From: Salinilacustrithrix sp034522155
GTDB taxonomy: Bacteria; Actinomycetota; Acidimicrobiia; Acidimicrobiales; Salinilacustritrichaceae
NCBI GenBank assembly: GCA_034522155.1
Contig: JAXHLP010000006.1
Span: 372,001 to 436,000, forward strand
DNA: 64,000 bases
Direction: 5' to 3'
A model generated the notes under the pieces. It ran no database searches and was not told the origin of the DNA. It worked only from the letters and a program-made list of their open reading frames with translations. Positions within the stretch are counted from its first letter, which is position 1; each line of letters opens with the position of its first letter. The translations under genes were made by a program, and so were the position numbers. Of the stretch, positions 46,747 through 55,950 are shown in pieces.

Positions 46747-47325
46747 TCATTGTTGCTTGGTCTTGCCTTTGGCCTTCTGGGCCTTCTTCCACCGGCGCAC
46801 CTCGTGGAGGGCCTCCTCGGAGGAGATGTCGGCGACCGAGCGCTTCACGTCGTCGGAGAACGGCGCCGCCAGCCCCTCCCACCCCGCCGGGGTCTTGTCG
46901 AACCGCTTGGCGAGGATGGCGAGGAAGATCTTCGTCTTCTCCTCGCCGTAGCCGGGCACCTCACGGAGGCGATCGTGCACCGTCTGGGCATCGCGCACGC
47001 CCTTCCAGATCTTGTCCGCCTGGCCGTCGTAGTGCTCGGCGACGTGCTCGCACACCGCGTGGACCCGCTCGCCCATCGATTTCGGGAAGCGGTGGATGGC
47101 CGGCTTCTGGCGGCAGAGCTCGACGAACTCGTCGACGTCCATGGCCGCGATCTTGCGGGCATCGAGGTGGCCGAGGCGCTCCTTCAGGGTGTGGGGTCCC
47201 CGGAACGCCCACTCCATCGGGACCTGCTGGTCGAGCAGCATTCCCAGCAGCAGCGCGAGCGGGTCCTCGACCAGCAGTCGGTCGGCGTCGGGTTCGCCGG
47301 TGACGGGCAGCACGGGCTTGGCCAT
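46747..47325 (-). CDS. HhH-GPD-type base-excision DNA repair protein
   Basis: The 192-residue protein belongs to the compact actinobacterial HhH-GPD family (TIGR03252-like). LALLLGMLLDQQVPMEWAFR corresponds to the glycosylase N-terminal helices, and REVPGYGEEKTKIFLAILAK is the helix-hairpin-helix with G-Y-G. It continues VPG...K rather than ending in a [4Fe-4S] cluster. It probably excises damaged bases; the catalytic Asp cannot be placed with certainty. The lysine-rich tail KKAQKAKGKTKQQ may bind DNA. Confidence 0.85.
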   Translation of the reverse strand: MAKPVLPVTGEPDADRLLVEDPLALLLGMLLDQQVPMEWAFRGPHTLKERLGHLDARKIAAMDVDEFVELCRQKPAIHRFPKSMGERVHAVCEHVAEHYDGQADKIWKGVRDAQTVHDRLREVPGYGEEKTKIFLAILAKRFDKTPAGWEGLAAPFSDDVKRSVADISSEEALHEVRRWKKAQKAKGKTKQQ

Positions 47326-47360
47326 GGCGACAGAACCTAACTGCCCATTTGGGTGTCCGG

Positions 47361-50075
47361 TCAGCGGGTCCAGGGTGGGGCGGCGTCGGGATCGATGTCG
47401 TGGGTCGAGAGGGCCTCGGCCACGACTTCGGGCTTGATCTCACCCTGCTCGGCGAGCTCGTGGAGCACCGCGACCACGATGTGGCCGGCATCGATCTCGA
47501 AGAACTCCCGGAGTGCCTCGCGGGTGTCGGAGCGGCCGAAGCCGTCGGTGCCGAGCGAGGTGTACGGGCGGCCCACCCAGCGGGCGACCTGGTCGGGGAC
47601 CGCTCGCATGAAGTCGCTGACCGCGACGACCGGGGTGTCAGAGCCGGACAGCTCGCGGGTCACCAGGGGGGAGCCGACGTCGGAACCCGGATGGAGCTGC
47701 TGTGCCCGCTCGACCGCGAGCGCGTCCTCGCGGAGCTTCTTGTACGAGGTCACCGACCACAGGTCGCAGGCCACGTCCCAGCGCTCGGCGAGCTCGTCGC
47801 GGGCGGATGCGGCCGCGCCGTACGCCGTGCCCGAGAACAGGATCGTGGCTCGATGGGCGGGGCCGTCCGGCGCCGCCGACCAACGGTACATGCCGTCGAC
47901 GACAGCCTGTTCGATGCCGTCGACATCGGGCATGGCGGGCATGGGATAGGTCTCGTTGTAGAGCGTGAGGTAGAAGATGACGTCGCGCTCGTCGTCAGGG
48001 GTGTCGGGCCCGTACATCCGCTCGAGGCCGGCGCGGATGATCAGGGCGACCTCGAAGGCGAATGCCGGGTCGTAGGCCTGGACGGTCGGCACCGTGGATG
48101 CGAGCACGAGGGAGTGACCGTCGTTGTGCTGGAGTCCCTCGCCGGCGAGTGTCGTGCGTCCGGCGGTGGCGCCGAGCAGGAAGCCGCGAGCCCGGGCATC
48201 GGACGCCGCCCAGATGAGGTCGCCGACCCGCTGGAAGCCGAACATCGAGTAGAAGATGTAGAAGGGCACCATCGGCACGCCCCGGTTGGCGTGGGCGGTG
48301 CCGGCGGCGATGAAGCTGCCCATCGAGCCGGCCTCGGTGATGCCCTCCTCGAGGATCTGGCCGTCCTGGCCCTCGGTGTAGGACAGCAGCAGGTCGTGGT
48401 CGACGGGCTCGTACAGCTGGCCTCGCGACGCGTAGATCTTGATCTCCCGGAACAGGGAGTCCATGCCGAAGGTGCGGGCCTCGTCGGGCACGATCGGTAC
48501 CACCCGCGGGCCGAACTGCTCGTCGCGGGCCAGGTTCCGCAGCAGGCGCGTGAACCCCATGGTCGTCGCGACCTCCTGGTCGCCCGAACCGGCGAGCAGC
48601 TCGTCGAAGGCGGCGTCGTCGGGCAGCGTGATCGGTCGGCGGATCGGCACCGGTCGGGACGGCAGCGATCCGTCCAGCGCCTTGGTGCGGGCCTGCATGT
48701 ACTCCCACTCGGGCGAGTCGTCGTCGAGAGTGATGTAGGGCGGCTCGGTCTCGTCGGTGAGCGCCTCCTCGGGGATCTCCTCGTGGAGGTGCAGCCGGTC
48801 GCGCATCGCCCGGAGCTGCTCGAGGGTCATCTTCTTGATCTGGTGGGTGGCGTTGCGGCCCTCGACACCCTCACCGAGCGTCCAGCCCTTGATGGTCTTG
48901 GCGAGGATGACGGTCGGTTTGCCCTCGGTCTCGACCGCGGCCCGGTAGGCGGCGTAGAGCTTCTTGTAGTCGTGGCCGCCGCGGGGCAGGTTGCGGATCT
49001 CGTCGTCGGAGAGGTGCTCGACCATCTTCCGCAGCCGCGGGTCGGGGCCGAAGAAGTCGTCGCGGGTGAAGGAGCCGTCCTCCACCGCGTAGCGCTGGAA
49101 CTGGCCGTCGACCGTGGTGTTCATCTTGTTGAGGAGCACGCCGTCGACGTCGCGCTGGAGCAGCCCGTCCCACTTCGAGCCCCAGATGACCTTGATCACG
49201 TTCCAGCCCGCGCCCCGGAACACGGCCTCGAGCTCCTGGATGATCTTGCCGTTGCCCCGGACCGGCCCGTCGAGCCGTTGGAGGTTGCAGTTCACGACCC
49301 AGGTCAGGTTGTCGAGGCCCTCACGGGCCGCCAGCGAGATCGAGCCGAGCGTCTCCGGCTCGTCGCACTCGCCATCGCCGATGAAGGCCCACACCCGGCT
49401 CGACCGGGTGTCATCGATCCGTCGGTTGGCCAGGTAGTCGAGGAAGCGGGCCTGGTAGATCGAGTTGATCGGCCCCAGGCCCATCGAGACGGTCGGGTAC
49501 TCCCAGAAGTCGGGCATCAGTCGCGGGTGCGGGTACGACGACAAACCCCCGTCACCGGCTTCCATCCGGAAGTGGTCGAGTTGCTGCTTGGTGAGCCGAC
49601 CCTCGAGGAACGCGCGGGCGTAGATGCCGGGGGCGGCGTGGCCCTGGAAGTAGACGTGGTCGCCCGGCGTGCCGTCGGCCTTGCCCCGGAAGAAGTGGTT
49701 GAACCCGACCTCGTACAGCGAGGCCGAGGAGGCGAAGGTCGCGAGGTGGCCGCCGATGCCCTCGGCCTTCTTGTTGGCCTTGACCACCATCACCGCCGCG
49801 TTCCAGCGGATGTAGGCGCGGATGCGCCGCTCGATGTGCTCGTCGCCCGGGAACCACGGCTCGCGCTCGGCGGGGATGGTGTTGATGTACGGCGTCGAGA
49901 TCGATGCAGACGCGCCGACCTGGAGCTCGTCGGCCCGGCCGAGCAGCTTGGCGATGATGTAGCGCGCCCGGGTCCGCCCGTGGGCGTCGACCAGCGCATC
50001 CAGGCTGTCGAGCCACTCCGACGTCTCCTCGGGGTCGATGTCGGGGAGCTGGTTCACGTGGCCGTCGATCGACAT
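47361..50075 (-). CDS. aceE: Pyruvate dehydrogenase E1 component, homodimeric type
   Basis: The 904-residue thiamine-diphosphate enzyme decarboxylates pyruvate as the E1 of pyruvate dehydrogenase. It has the homodimeric form: an N-terminal ETSEWLDSLDALVDAHGRTR, the TPP motif GDGECDEPETLGS...NLQRLDGPVRGN, TIKGWTLGEGVEGRNATHQI, and a pyrimidine-domain region GITEAGSMGSFIAAGTAHAN and TAGRTTLAGEGLQHNDGHSL. Length is normal. The ATG at 50075 (MSIDGHVNQLPDID) is chosen; the open frame continues upstream without family similarity and into the divergent gene. E2 and E3 genes are not in the window. Confidence 0.95.
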   Translation of the reverse strand: MSIDGHVNQLPDIDPEETSEWLDSLDALVDAHGRTRARYIIAKLLGRADELQVGASASISTPYINTIPAEREPWFPGDEHIERRIRAYIRWNAAVMVVKANKKAEGIGGHLATFASSASLYEVGFNHFFRGKADGTPGDHVYFQGHAAPGIYARAFLEGRLTKQQLDHFRMEAGDGGLSSYPHPRLMPDFWEYPTVSMGLGPINSIYQARFLDYLANRRIDDTRSSRVWAFIGDGECDEPETLGSISLAAREGLDNLTWVVNCNLQRLDGPVRGNGKIIQELEAVFRGAGWNVIKVIWGSKWDGLLQRDVDGVLLNKMNTTVDGQFQRYAVEDGSFTRDDFFGPDPRLRKMVEHLSDDEIRNLPRGGHDYKKLYAAYRAAVETEGKPTVILAKTIKGWTLGEGVEGRNATHQIKKMTLEQLRAMRDRLHLHEEIPEEALTDETEPPYITLDDDSPEWEYMQARTKALDGSLPSRPVPIRRPITLPDDAAFDELLAGSGDQEVATTMGFTRLLRNLARDEQFGPRVVPIVPDEARTFGMDSLFREIKIYASRGQLYEPVDHDLLLSYTEGQDGQILEEGITEAGSMGSFIAAGTAHANRGVPMVPFYIFYSMFGFQRVGDLIWAASDARARGFLLGATAGRTTLAGEGLQHNDGHSLVLASTVPTVQAYDPAFAFEVALIIRAGLERMYGPDTPDDERDVIFYLTLYNETYPMPAMPDVDGIEQAVVDGMYRWSAAPDGPAHRATILFSGTAYGAAASARDELAERWDVACDLWSVTSYKKLREDALAVERAQQLHPGSDVGSPLVTRELSGSDTPVVAVSDFMRAVPDQVARWVGRPYTSLGTDGFGRSDTREALREFFEIDAGHIVVAVLHELAEQGEIKPEVVAEALSTHDIDPDAAPPWTR

Positions 50076-50159
50076 GAGGTCCAGCCAACCATCATTCGGG
50101 CCGATTTGCTCCGTTACCGGCGGGTAGTTCGCACGGTTGACACGCGTAGGGTCCTGGCG

Positions 50160-51203
50160 ATGCAACGGGTCTGGACCGACGGGGCGTGCAAGGGCAACCC
50201 CGGCCCGGGCGGTTGGGCCTGGGTCGCCGAGGACCGCCGGTGGGCGAGTGGTGGCGAGGCCCAGAGCACCAACCAGCGCATGGAGATCATGGCGGCGTAC
50301 CGCGCGGTGCGGGACCATGACGGGCCCGTGACCGTGGTCTCCGACTCGACCTACGTCGTCAACTGCTTCCGCGACCGTTGGTGGGAGGGCTGGCTGAAAC
50401 GGGACTGGAAGAACAGCCAGAAGAAGCCGGTGGCCAACCGGGACCTGTGGGAGCCGTTCATCGACCTCTACCGCTCACGGGACCAGGTGCGCTTCGAATG
50501 GGTCAAGGGCCACGCCGGCGACGAGATGAACGACATCGCCGACCGACTGGCGGTGGAGGCCGTCACCCGCCAGACCGAGGCGCACGGAGACTCGATTCCC
50601 GAGGACCTCGGCGAGGCCGACCGGACCGGTCCGACGCCCGCGTCCGGCTCGTCGGCTCCGGCGGCGGGATCCGGCGCCAGGGACGGACGGCTCCCGGACG
50701 CCCGTCTCGTCGGCATCTTCGGGCTCCGCCCCACCGAGCTCGGCGGGTACGAGGCCAATCCCACCAGCGATGCCGTCGGCCGACGCCTCCAGGAGATCCT
50801 CTCGGCCAAGCGGCTGCTGGACGAGGACCTCCACGTGGTCTCGGGGCTGCGCCTCGGCGCCGAGATGCTCGGCGCCGAAGCCGCGCTCGCCGAGGAGATC
50901 CCGCTGATCGCGGTGCTCCCGTTTCCCGATCCCGATGCACCGTGGCCCGAGTCCTCCCGGCGCCGCTTCCGTGAGCTGTGCGACCGGGCGACGACGGTCA
51001 TCACGCTCGAGCGCAAGGCGCCGGACTCCAAGGCCAAGGTCGGCGGGTCGCTCCGCCGGCGCGACGCGTGGTTCGCCCGCAACCTCGACGAGGCGATCGT
51101 GGTCTGGGACGGACAGGAGCGCTTCACCGAGCGGCTCATCGAGCGCTTGCGCGAACGTCTCGGCGACGACGTCTGGGAGGAGCTCGTCCCGCCCAGCCCG
51201 TGA
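50160..51203 (+). CDS. Ribonuclease H fused to a SLOG/YpsA-like domain
   Basis: Residues 1-145 form an RNase HI domain: Asp7 in TDGACKGNPGPGG, Glu42 in NQRMEIMAAY, Asp62 in VVSDSTYVV and KGHAGDEMNDIADRLA. It digests RNA in RNA-DNA hybrids. After an Ala/Ser/Gly linker, residues 180-347 begin LVGIFGLRPTELGGYEANPT and continue with LHVVSGLRLGAEMLGAEAAL and EIPLIAVLPFPDPDAPW. This is a Rossmann-like SLOG domain of the YpsA (DUF1273) type, which in other proteins binds nucleotides or nucleic-acid ligands. The fusion is continuous in one clean frame. It is divergent from aceE with an 84-base gap. Confidence 0.85.
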   Translation: MQRVWTDGACKGNPGPGGWAWVAEDRRWASGGEAQSTNQRMEIMAAYRAVRDHDGPVTVVSDSTYVVNCFRDRWWEGWLKRDWKNSQKKPVANRDLWEPFIDLYRSRDQVRFEWVKGHAGDEMNDIADRLAVEAVTRQTEAHGDSIPEDLGEADRTGPTPASGSSAPAAGSGARDGRLPDARLVGIFGLRPTELGGYEANPTSDAVGRRLQEILSAKRLLDEDLHVVSGLRLGAEMLGAEAALAEEIPLIAVLPFPDPDAPWPESSRRRFRELCDRATTVITLERKAPDSKAKVGGSLRRRDAWFARNLDEAIVVWDGQERFTERLIERLRERLGDDVWEELVPPSP

Positions 51204-51216
51204 GCGCAGGGTGCGT

Positions 51217-51780
51217 TCAGCGCCCGGCGAGGCGGCGGAGCACCGTGTAGGCGACGTTGATGTCGCGCATCCGGGCCTCGGACTCGGCCCGCAGCTCGGG
51301 CGCCTGATGCTGGACCCGGTCCGGGTGGTGCTCCTTGGCGAGGCGCCGGTGGGCCGCAGCGATCTCCTCCCAGTCCGCGCCGGGTCGCACTCCGAGCACG
51401 TCCCAGGCGTCGTCGGGGTCGTAGTAGTAGTCGCCGGCGGTACGGCTCCGATCCTCGCCCGGGCCGAGGTCGGGATCCGAGATCGTCAGATCGTCGACGG
51501 TCGACGAGAACAGGCTCTCGGACGTGTAGGTCGACGCGAAGTCGCGCCGCGGCATCTCACCCGGTTCACCGGACGACTTGCGGCTGAACGCCGCACGCAG
51601 CTCCTCGGCCGTGGGGGTCCGCTCGAACCGCGAGCTCACCGCTCCCAGCCGGGTGTCGAGGTCGTCGTCCTCGCTGGGGGTGTCGGGTTCGTCCCGGTCG
51701 TCGGCGTCGTCGTGGGCCGCGCCACCGGGGGCGGCGTCGCGGGCGTGACGACGCTTGCCTCCCGGTCGGCGGATAACCAT
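51217..51780 (-). CDS. J-domain (DnaJ-like) protein
   Basis: The 187-residue protein has a hydrophilic, Asp-rich N-terminal half and a C-terminal J domain (about residues 118-185): DDAWDVLGVRPGADWEEIAA, RRLAKEHHPDRVQ with the essential HPD, and MRDINVAYTVLRRLAGR. It lacks the Gly/Phe and zinc-finger regions of DnaJ, so it is a type III J protein that would recruit DnaK for a special purpose. Position of the J domain at the C-terminus is unusual. The ATG at 51780 is adjacent to the divergent hyuA leader. Confidence 0.88.
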   Translation of the reverse strand: MVIRRPGGKRRHARDAAPGGAAHDDADDRDEPDTPSEDDDLDTRLGAVSSRFERTPTAEELRAAFSRKSSGEPGEMPRRDFASTYTSESLFSSTVDDLTISDPDLGPGEDRSRTAGDYYYDPDDAWDVLGVRPGADWEEIAAAHRRLAKEHHPDRVQHQAPELRAESEARMRDINVAYTVLRRLAGR

Positions 51781-51836
51781 GTGAACAGTCTGACCCACGG
51801 AGAGTGAGGATCGGAGGGACGGGTACCGTGCCGGCC

Positions 51837-53633
51837 ATGCGGATCGGCGCCGACACGGGTGGGACCTTCTCCGACCTGGTCGACGATCGCGGCCGGGTGA
51901 CGAAGGTGCTGTCGACACCTTCGGCGCCTGACGATGCCATCCGCGCCGGGGTCGACCAGCTCACCGACGAACCTCCGGAGCTGCTCGCCCACGGCACCAC
52001 GGTCGCCACCAACGCCGTGCTCGAAGCCGCACTCGCCCCCGTGGCGCTGGTGACGACGGAGGGCCTCGCCGACGTGATCGAGATCGGCCGCCAGGACCGG
52101 TCGAGCCTGTACGACCAGTGGGCCGACCGGCCGCCCGTGCTGGTGCCCCGGTCCCGTCGCTTCGAGGTGACCGGCCGATTGGCCGCCGACGGGCGCGAGC
52201 TGGTCCCGATCGATCCGAGCTCGCTCCCCGAGCTGCCGACGGACGCCGTCGTCGCGGTGTGTCTGCTGCATGCCGACCTGGCGCCGGTCCACGAGCAGGC
52301 CGTGGCCGACCACCTCCGGGCATCCGGGTACGAGGTGGTCACCTCGCACGAGAGCTCGCCGGAGTTCCGGGAGTTCGAACGCACCGTGACCACGGTGGTC
52401 GACGCAGGGTTGCGTCCGCTGTGCCGCGACTACCTGCGTCGCCTCGGCGATCTGGCCGGGGAGGTGTCGGTGATGACGTCGGCCGGCGGGTTGCTCGACG
52501 CCGCGACGGCCGCGGAGCATCCGGCCTCGCTCCTGCTCTCGGGGCCGGCGGGCGGGGTCCGCGCCGCGGCCGCCGTGGCCGTGGCCTGTGGTCACCCCGA
52601 CGCCATCACCTTCGACATGGGCGGTACCAGCACCGACGTCTGCCTGGTCCAGGACGGTCAGCCGGCCCTGGCGACGACACGCCACGTGGGCGGCTACCCG
52701 GTGCGCTTCCCGTCGATCGACATCCACACCATCGGCGCGGGTGGCGGGTCGATCGCCCGCATCGACACCGGCGGCGCGCTCGTCGTCGGGCCCGAGAGCG
52801 CAGGCGCCGATCCGGGGCCCGCCTGCTACGGGGCCGGCGGCACCCAGCCGACCGTCACCGACGCCAACGTGGTAGCCGGGCGCATCCCGGCCGAGGCCAG
52901 CTTCGGCTCGCTGGCCCTCGACGCCGAGGCCGCGGGCCGGGCGCTCGTCGATGCCGGGCTCGACGCCGAAGGCGTGCTCCGGGTGGTCGACGCGAACATG
53001 GTGCGGGCGCTGCGGGCGGTGTCGGTGGAGCGCGGCGTCGATCCGGCCGACCTCGCCCTCGTGGCCTTCGGCGGGGCTGGTGCGCTCCACGCATGCTCGC
53101 TCGCGGACCAGATGGGCATGGCCACCGTCATCGTGCCTCCTCGCGCCGGGGTCCTGTCTGCCGTCGGGCTGCTGGCGGCGCCGCCGCGCCGCGAAGCCGT
53201 GCGGAGCCGCCCTGCTCCCGCCGATCTCGACCAGCTGGACGCCGATCTGGCGGAAGTCGCCGACGACGCCCGGGTGCTGGCCGGCGACCACGTCGACGTG
53301 CACGTCGACGTCGCGCTCGACTGCCGCTACCGCGGCCAGTCCCACGAGCTCACCGTGTCCGACCTCCGCGGCTTCCACGCCGAACACGAACGGCGCAACG
53401 GCTTCGCCCGCCCCGAGGCACCGGTGGAGGTCGTGGCGGTGCGGGCCACGGCCCAACGACCCGGCGCGCTCGACGTCGCGTCGCTGTCGGTTCCCGAGCA
53501 CCGCGCCCGCTTCGAGTCCGGCGACGGTCCACGGGTCGTCGCCGAGCCGGATTGCACGATCTGGCTCGCCGACGGGTGGCGGGCCACGCTCGGGCCGACG
53601 GGCGCGCTCGTGCTCCGCCGGGCGGGCGCATGA
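51837..53633 (+). CDS. hyuA: Hydantoinase/oxoprolinase subunit A
   Basis: The 598-residue actin-like ATPase subunit of an N-methylhydantoinase/5-oxoprolinase/acetone-carboxylase-type enzyme. It starts MRIGADTGGTFSDLVDDRGR and has the phosphate loop DTGGTFSD, LAHGTTVATNAVLE, TFDMGGTSTDVCLVQDG, IGAGGGSIARIDTGGALVVG and VAFGGAGALHACSLADQMG. It couples ATP hydrolysis to ring opening or carboxylation together with the B subunit, encoded next with an ATGA overlap. The ATG at 51837 is preferred over 51804 because family proteins begin at MRIGADTGG. Confidence 0.92.
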   Translation: MRIGADTGGTFSDLVDDRGRVTKVLSTPSAPDDAIRAGVDQLTDEPPELLAHGTTVATNAVLEAALAPVALVTTEGLADVIEIGRQDRSSLYDQWADRPPVLVPRSRRFEVTGRLAADGRELVPIDPSSLPELPTDAVVAVCLLHADLAPVHEQAVADHLRASGYEVVTSHESSPEFREFERTVTTVVDAGLRPLCRDYLRRLGDLAGEVSVMTSAGGLLDAATAAEHPASLLLSGPAGGVRAAAAVAVACGHPDAITFDMGGTSTDVCLVQDGQPALATTRHVGGYPVRFPSIDIHTIGAGGGSIARIDTGGALVVGPESAGADPGPACYGAGGTQPTVTDANVVAGRIPAEASFGSLALDAEAAGRALVDAGLDAEGVLRVVDANMVRALRAVSVERGVDPADLALVAFGGAGALHACSLADQMGMATVIVPPRAGVLSAVGLLAAPPRREAVRSRPAPADLDQLDADLAEVADDARVLAGDHVDVHVDVALDCRYRGQSHELTVSDLRGFHAEHERRNGFARPEAPVEVVAVRATAQRPGALDVASLSVPEHRARFESGDGPRVVAEPDCTIWLADGWRATLGPTGALVLRRAGA

Positions 53634-55252
53634 CGGCGTCGCCATCCACGCAGGGCCTGAGCCCGTCGGCCCTCCAGGTCCTCATCTCTCGGCTGACGGG
53701 TGTGGCCGAGGAGATGGGCACTGTGCTCCAGCGCAGCGCGTTCAGCCCCAACATCAAGGAGCGCGCCGACTGCTCGTCGGCCCTGTTCACCCTCGACGGC
53801 CTGCTCCTGGTCCAGGCCGAGCACATCCCGGTCCACCTCGGCTCGATGCCGGCCAGCGTGGGCGCCGTCATCGACGCGTTTCCGGACGTCGAAGCGGGTG
53901 AGCAGTTCGTGGTCAACGACCCGTTCGCCGGCGGCACGCACCTGAACGACATCACGGTGGTCGCGCCCTGCCTGGTCGATGGCCGGCTCGTCGGGTGGGC
54001 GGCGAACCGGGCCCACCACGCGGACGTGGGTGGTGCCGCGCCGGGCTCGATCCCCGCCGATGCCGAGGAGATCTTCGAGGAGGGGTTCCGCATCCCCCCG
54101 GTGCGGCTCACCGACGACCTGCGCTCGCTGCTCCTGGCCAACTCCCGGACGCCCGAGGAGCGCGTTGGCGATCTCGATGCCCAGGTCGGCGCCAACGTGC
54201 TCGGCGTCCGGCGCCTGGCCGAGATGCACGACGCGCCCATCGGCGAAGTCGTCGCCTACGGCGAGCGTCGGATGCGGGCGGCGCTCGCCGCGCTGCCCGA
54301 CGGCAACTGGGAGGCCGAGGACGTTCTCGATTCCACCGGCGAAGCTCCCGAGCAACAGCGTCCCTCCACGATCCGCGTCCGGCTGACCGTCTCGAGCGAG
54401 AACCTGCACGTGGATTTCACCGGCACCGACCCGCAGTCCGCAGGCAACGTCAACGCCGTGGCCGCCGTCACCCGCAGTGCGGTGAGCTTCGCCGTCCGAT
54501 CGGTGGTCGATCCGACCCTGCCGGCCAACGGCGGTGCCGAGGTGCCGGTCGAGCTCGTGCTCCCGGAGGGCTCGATCATCGCCGCCCGTCCGCCTGCCGC
54601 CGTGGGTGCCGGGAACGTCGAGGTCTCCCAACGGGTCGCCGATCTCGTCCTCGCGGTGCTGGCCCAAGCCGACCCGACGCGGGTGGCGGCGGGCAACCAG
54701 GGGACGATGAACAACCTGCTCCTCGGCGGGTCCGCGTCGGTGGCGAACGGACGGCGGGGCTGGGTGTACTACGAGACCGTCGGCGGCGGCCAGGGTGGAC
54801 GCTCCCATCTCGGCGCGGCCCAGCCGGGTCAGTCCGGCATCCAGACGGGGATGACGAACACGAAAAACACACCGATAGAAGCTCTGGAACGTGCATATCC
54901 ATTGAGGGTTCTCCGCTACCGGCTGCGCCGAGGGAGCGGCGGTGCCGGATGGGCGCCCGGCGGCGAGGGGATCGAGCGCGACCTCCAGGTGCTCGAGGAC
55001 GTGACGGTGTCCCTGATCACCGAGCGGCGGGTGTCACGACCGAAAGGCCTGGCCGGCGGCGAGGACGGCGCGACTGGCGAGAACTGGCTCCTGCCGCAGG
55101 GGGACGAAGCGCGCGCCGAGCGATTGCCCGACAAGTGCACGATCCGAATGAAGGCCGGCGACGTCCTACGGATGCTGACACCCGGGGGCGGTGGTTGGGG
55201 CGATACAGCGTGGTTGACCTCGGGATCGGAAGCTGGTCCATCGCGGGACTGA
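53630..55252 (+). CDS. hyuB: Hydantoinase/oxoprolinase subunit B, apparently with a replaced 3' end
   Basis: The 540-residue B subunit partners HyuA. It contains SALQVLISRLTGVAEEMGTV, FVVNDPFAGGTHLNDITVVA, ANRAHHADVGGAAPGSIPAD and a C-terminal GDVLRMLTPGGGGWGD. From about 54850 to 54925 the codons become AT-rich (encoding TNTKNTPIEALERAYPLR), unlike the rest of the gene, and a native-looking GC-rich copy of the same segment lies downstream at 55951. The 3' end thus looks exchanged by recombination, leaving an intact reading frame. The ATG overlaps the hyuA stop. Confidence 0.9.
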   Translation: MTASPSTQGLSPSALQVLISRLTGVAEEMGTVLQRSAFSPNIKERADCSSALFTLDGLLLVQAEHIPVHLGSMPASVGAVIDAFPDVEAGEQFVVNDPFAGGTHLNDITVVAPCLVDGRLVGWAANRAHHADVGGAAPGSIPADAEEIFEEGFRIPPVRLTDDLRSLLLANSRTPEERVGDLDAQVGANVLGVRRLAEMHDAPIGEVVAYGERRMRAALAALPDGNWEAEDVLDSTGEAPEQQRPSTIRVRLTVSSENLHVDFTGTDPQSAGNVNAVAAVTRSAVSFAVRSVVDPTLPANGGAEVPVELVLPEGSIIAARPPAAVGAGNVEVSQRVADLVLAVLAQADPTRVAAGNQGTMNNLLLGGSASVANGRRGWVYYETVGGGQGGRSHLGAAQPGQSGIQTGMTNTKNTPIEALERAYPLRVLRYRLRRGSGGAGWAPGGEGIERDLQVLEDVTVSLITERRVSRPKGLAGGEDGATGENWLLPQGDEARAERLPDKCTIRMKAGDVLRMLTPGGGGWGDTAWLTSGSEAGPSRD

Positions 55253-55288
55253 TCGCCGGCACCAGAGCGTTCTCTCCGTTGACCGATG

Positions 55289-55316
55289 TTGCAAGATGCA
55301 TGCGTGGTGCTAGCAT
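55289..55316 (+). promoter_or_regulatory. Promoter of the VapBC-type module
   Basis: TTGCAA (55289-55294) and TAGCAT (55311-55316) are separated by 16 bases. The antitoxin ATG follows only nine bases after the -10 box, so the transcript is short-leadered or leaderless. The region around the boxes (GATGCATGCGTGGTGC) contains a GCATGC palindrome that could be an operator. Confidence 0.5.
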
Positions 55317-55324
55317 TATGCCAC

Positions 55325-55546
55325 ATGCGGACTTTGTATCTCCGAAACGTTCCTGACGACGTCGGCGAGCGCTTGGAGCGCCTCGCTGAGCGGGAGGGCC
55401 TGTCGCTTTCCGCGTTCGCGACGCGCGAGCTCGCCTCCATCTCTCGCCGCGCAGACAATCCCGCGCTGCTGGCCGGGCTGCCGGACCTCGGAGTCGACGC
55501 TGGCGTCGTCGTGGCAGACATCGAGGTCGGGCGCTCGTCCCGTTGA
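55325..55546 (+). CDS. vapB: Ribbon-helix-helix antitoxin (VapB-like)
   Basis: A 73-residue protein starting MRTLYLRNVPDDVGERLERL, followed by AEREGLSLSAFATRELASIS, the ribbon-helix-helix (CopG/FitA-like) DNA-binding pattern of antitoxins. The C-terminal part would bind the toxin. The ATG at 55325 is preferred to one at 55286, which would lie inside the promoter. The toxin gene overlaps by four bases. The module sits directly after hyuB, in sequence of lower GC than the neighbours. Confidence 0.82.
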   Translation: MRTLYLRNVPDDVGERLERLAEREGLSLSAFATRELASISRRADNPALLAGLPDLGVDAGVVVADIEVGRSSR

Positions 55547-55926
55547 TCGTGATCGACGCCTCGGCGGCGGTGCTCGGTCTCATGAACGACGGCGAGGCGA
55601 GGACGATGCTGGAAGCAGAGGCAGTCGTCTGCCCGCACCTCGTCGACGCCGAGGTCGTCCACGCCCTCCGGTCCCGGGTCCTCCAGGGCGCTCTCGACGT
55701 GGAGGCCGCCGAGCGAATGATCGACGTCTGGCAGCGACTCGGCCTCGAGCGCGTCGGTGTGCCAGGTCTCCTCAACCGCATGTGGGAGCTGCGCGAGAAC
55801 CTCAGCGCGTACGACGCCAGCTACGTTGCCCTCGCGGAGGCACTCGAGATCCCACTGGTGACCGCTGATGGTCGGTTGGCTCGCGCCCCGGGACCTCGTT
55901 GCACGATCACCGTGGTCCGCCGATGA
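55543..55926 (+). CDS. vapC: PIN-domain ribonuclease toxin (VapC-like)
   Basis: A 127-residue PIN-domain RNase: Asp5 in MIVIDASAAVLGL, Glu in HLVDAEVVHALRSR, Asp in LSAYDASYVALAEAL and Asp in VTADGRLA form the metal site. The TTG at 55543 overlaps the antitoxin stop; a GTG at 55549 is an alternative. With the antitoxin it makes a complete module inserted downstream of hyuB and upstream of a hyuB 3' remnant. Confidence 0.87.
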   Translation: MIVIDASAAVLGLMNDGEARTMLEAEAVVCPHLVDAEVVHALRSRVLQGALDVEAAERMIDVWQRLGLERVGVPGLLNRMWELRENLSAYDASYVALAEALEIPLVTADGRLARAPGPRCTITVVRR

Positions 55927-55950
55927 ACGGAGTGCAGAGTGTTCGGTGGC

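Noticed and set aside
47349..50159. Plus-strand open frame upstream of the RNase H fusion
   Set aside because: It is antisense to aceE, which has full family conservation on the minus strand. The translated sequence is a low-complexity Gly/Val/Glu/Arg shadow.
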